Shown one piece after another: positions 62,193 through 64,000 of a stretch of 64,000 nt of DNA (positions are counted from its first letter, which is position 1; each line of letters begins with the position of its first letter). Below the pieces are notes generated by a model. The model had not been told where the DNA came from. It did not search any database and worked only from the letters and a program-made list of their open reading frames with translations. The translations under genes were made by a program, and so were the position numbers. The stretch is from Kutzneria sp044547355 (GTDB lineage: Bacteria; Actinomycetota; Actinomycetes; Mycobacteriales; Pseudonocardiaceae), in assembly GCF_044547355.1 (NCBI RefSeq), contig NZ_JBIUAG010000031.1, forward strand, positions 1 through 64,000, given 5' to 3'.

Positions 62193-62524
62193 GCCGTACC
62201 CGGTCAGCGGGTCCTGTGTTCACAACCAATCCGTCCTCGCGGTCGCGAACCGAAGAACCTCGAATCCGGCGTTCTCCTGGACGACCCGGACGCTGTCGAT
62301 GAGTACGGCGGCAACTCGATCTTCCAGTCATTCCCGGGTCCAGGCGAGCAACTCCCAGACCACAACTGGCCTCTGGCGCCGCGTGTCCGGCCTGCTTGCC
62401 AGTGGGCGTATTCGAAGATCACCGCCGCTCCAACGACTCGCAAGTACAGGGCGTGGATCCGGCAGGAATGGGCTGGGCCATGCCCTGAGCGTTCAGTTAT
62501 CTTCACTGCTGTGGTGATACGCTA
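62193..62524 (+). pseudogene. Degenerate coding remnant, origin unknown
   Basis: In the same frame as the preceding gene after its TAA, an open stretch reads SGVLLDDPDAVDEYGGNSIF, later FPGPGEQLPDHNWPLAP and TRKYRAWIRQEW. It looks like protein-coding sequence but has no plausible start and runs into the MBL-end repeat. Perhaps the tail of an older toxin or immunity gene. No family recognised. Confidence 0.35.
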
Positions 62525-62707
62525 TTCCCCGGCGGCGTCGGGAAGACGTCATCGCCGGAGAACTTCACGTCGCTGCTGAACGACGTTTCGGAGCGGCTAT
62601 TCGACGCGTTGCCGGGCGACACGTGGTTCTACCCCGGCCACGGCGACGACTCGACGCTGGGCGAGCAGAAGCCGCACCTCGAAGAATGGCGCGCGCGGGG
62701 CTGGTGA
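62525..62707 (+). pseudogene. Duplicate 3' end of the MBL gene with repeat copy B
   Basis: Begins with the 53-bp core (62525-62577) and then continues to a stop as a diverged version of the MBL C-terminus: LLNDVSERLFDALPGDTWFY, PGHGDDSTLGEQKPHLEEW and RARGW. Most differences from 57475-57604 are silent, so this is an allele that evolved under selection in a full gene before losing its 5' part. It has its own terminator. Confidence 0.8.
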
Positions 62708-62720
62708 GCTGGTACTTCAG

Positions 62721-62750
62721 CGGGGCTGCCCGAGCATGCAGGCAGCCCCG
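62721..62750 (+). terminator. Terminator after the duplicate MBL end
   Basis: CGGGGCTGC (62721-62729) and GCAGCCCCG (62742-62750) form a perfect 9-bp stem 13 bp after the stop. It is the structural counterpart of 57613-57644 with a different sequence, showing that the copied end came with its own terminator. The 62751-62947 gap shows no gene. Confidence 0.55.
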
Positions 62751-62947
62751 TCTCGTTGTGCTCCAGCAACGGAGTTGCGAAGTATTCACACAGGTCAGAG
62801 GCTCTAACCGACGAAACGCGGTGCCGCTGGCCAGCACAACGCGCCAACCACGGCCCACGCCCACACACGACACTCGGTTGCGATTTTTTCGTTTTGCGGG
62901 GACGGTGGCTGGGACGGGTCCACCAGCAACCAGTGGGGCAGACAGCG

Positions 62948-63412
62948 ATGACCGCGACCGTTGACCGGCCGATCCTTCCCCCGAGCGACCCAGCTGAGCG
63001 TCACGAGTTGGACGAACTCGCGACGCTGTTGAGCCGAACCCAGGCAGACGCGGCGTTGGTGACACCGGACGGGACCCTGGTGCACCTGCCAACTGCGGTG
63101 TATGAGGTGCTGTCACAGGTGATCACCGCGATGCGGGCGGGACGTGCGATCACCGTGGCGCCACTGGCTCAGCGCCTGACCACGCAGGAGGCCGCCGACC
63201 TACTCGGCGTCAGCCGGCCTACGCTGATCAAGCTGTTGGAGGACGGCAAGATTCCTTTCGAGAAGCCCGGCCGGCACCGCCGTATCCGCCTCGACGACCT
63301 CCTCGCGTACCGCGACCAGCGGCGTCAAGAACGGCGCGAAGCGCTGGACGAGTTGGTCCAGCAGACCGAGGAACTCGGACTCTACGACGACGAGGCTACG
63401 GAGATCAGGTAA
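62948..63412 (+). CDS. Helix-turn-helix antitoxin (excisionase-type DNA-binding)
   Basis: 154 residues. The DNA-binding motif is LTTQEAADLLGVSRPTLIKLLEDGKIPFEKPGRHRRIRLDDLLAYRDQRR, the MerR/excisionase-like fold of antitoxins paired with PIN RNases. The upstream part has ALVTPDGTLVHLPTAVYEVLSQVI. ATG at 62948. Its TAA is directly followed, in the same frame, by the body of a PIN-domain gene. Likely DNA-binding autoregulator of a former toxin-antitoxin pair. Confidence 0.85.
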   Translation: MTATVDRPILPPSDPAERHELDELATLLSRTQADAALVTPDGTLVHLPTAVYEVLSQVITAMRAGRAITVAPLAQRLTTQEAADLLGVSRPTLIKLLEDGKIPFEKPGRHRRIRLDDLLAYRDQRRQERREALDELVQQTEELGLYDDEATEIR

Positions 63413-63889
63413 CCACTCTTCCAACCGCTGTGGTCGCAAGCGATCCTTGATGAGGTCCGCAGAAACGTCGTCGCCAAGCGGAAGGTCGATCCTGCGGCAT
63501 TCGAACGAACCCTGGCCCTGATGAACGCCGCGTTCGACGACGCGATGGTGGAGGACTGGCAACCCATCGTCGCCGGCCTGGACCTTCCCGATCCCGACGA
63601 CAGGCATGTGCTCGCCGCAGCAATCACAGGTGGCGCACAAGCCGTCGTGACGTTCAACCTGGCCGACTTCCCCGCCGAGCAACTCCAGCCTCACCACATC
63701 GACGGCGTTCATCCCGACGCCTTCCTGCTCGACCAACTGGACCTCGCACCAGCTAGGGTGCTTAGCGCGCTCGCCAAACAGACCCAACGATTTCGTAATC
63801 CGCCGATGAATCTCAGCGGACTGCTCGCCCGTCTCGAACGCTGCGACGTACCCGAGTTCACCGAGGAAGTCCGCCGCATCGCGCTATGA
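63413..63889 (+). pseudogene. PIN-domain toxin, 5'-truncated
   Basis: From the antitoxin stop the frame reads PLFQPLWSQAILDEVRRNVVAKRKVDPAAFERTLALM and continues to LPDPDDRHVLAAAITGGAQAVVTFNLADFP, a PIN RNase with the Glu and the later Asp residues. The first 25-30 residues, including the first catalytic Asp (as in LDANVLYP) and the start codon, are absent. The first ATG (63521) would remove even more. A deletion that fused the antitoxin stop to the toxin body is the simplest explanation; the toxin should be inactive. Confidence 0.7.
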
Positions 63890-63951
63890 CCGAGGCACTT
63901 GGAACCCATGCACAGGCATCTGGACGTGTTCACCGCTGTCGTGATTCACTG

Positions 63952-64000
63952 TTCCCCGGCGGCGTCGGGAAGACGTCATCGCCGGAGAACTTCACGTCGC
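63952..64000 (+). repeat. Third copy of the MBL-end repeat (copy C, cut by window edge)
   Basis: 49 bp identical to the start of copies A and B. Its left flank (TTCACCGCTGTCGTGATTCACTG) resembles the left flank of copy B (TTCACTGCTGTGGTGATACGCTA), not that of copy A, suggesting both mark the same kind of element end. Confidence 0.75.

Overview
The window looks like a chromosomal segment of a high-GC actinobacterium, most likely one of the Pseudonocardiales. The evidence is very high GC with strong third-position bias, GTG starts and 4-nt stop/start overlaps, an infC-rpmI-rplT-pheST and argCJBDF-argR-argH backbone in actinobacterial order, a mycothiol-type DinB protein beside uvrA, and an ECF sigma/RskA pair. 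The organism call is inference; no rRNA or tRNA gene lies in the window.

Layout. 0.2-9.9 kb holds tyrS, a 3-methyladenine glycosylase gene and the arginine biosynthesis genes, all on the minus strand. argC and argR each carry the same leaderless promoter overlapped by two ARG-box-like sites, and the argG position holds only a shrunken fragment. 9.95-14.6 kb holds a large STAND ATPase/WD40 protein, an asparaginase-fold protein without its catalytic threonines, and a Clp-N protein. 14.6-16.4 kb is a graveyard of transposase, recombinase and VOC remnants around one secreted protein gene. 16.4-24.3 kb is housekeeping: FAD oxidase, pheT, pheS, rRNA methyltransferase, rplT, rpmI, infC and a DUF1844 gene.

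24.4-36.0 kb is the most exciting part: an apparent RiPP biosynthetic cluster. A 37-residue precursor gene (32544-32657, minus), with its own promoter and followed by stem-loops, sits upstream of TfuA, YcaO, a small one-helix protein, an HTTM (vitamin-K-carboxylase-like) membrane protein, an Fe/2-oxoglutarate oxygenase, an MFS exporter, a cytochrome P450 and a methyltransferase. From tfuA to the first P450 these genes are mostly joined by 4- or 14-nt overlaps. Just upstream are a glutaminyl-peptide cyclotransferase and an arginine-dependent amidinotransferase, with a second P450 divergent. The precursor ends THSQYFVK. A Gln to become N-terminal pyroglutamate and a C-terminal Lys to become homoarginine match those two enzymes, so a thioamidated pGlu...homoarginine peptide is a concrete, testable prediction.

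36-48.7 kb carries an amidase with an SRPBCC/periplasmic-binding fusion protein, an ArsR regulator, a barstar-type inhibitor, a D-amino-acid module (RidA, IclR regulator, PfkB kinase; divergent D-amino-acid PLP enzyme, D-aminoacylase and GntP permease around a palindromic operator) and an acyl-CoA synthetase. 48.7-57.6 kb carries an anti-sigma/ECF sigma/lipoprotein set, a membrane protein, a secreted papain-like protease, uvrA, a DinB-type protein and a metallo-beta-lactamase-fold (MBL) hydrolase gene.

57.6-64.0 kb is an accessory region built on the 3' end of the MBL gene. The same 53-bp stretch recurs at 62525 and again at the right edge (49 bp seen). It delimits two cargo modules: a WXG/Rhs polymorphic toxin with a putative immunity gene, and a toxin-antitoxin pair whose PIN toxin has lost its N-terminus. 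This looks like repeated integration into, and replacement of, the MBL gene 3' end. A family of near-perfect 22-27 bp palindromes sits mostly at convergent gene ends across the window and probably acts as bidirectional terminators.
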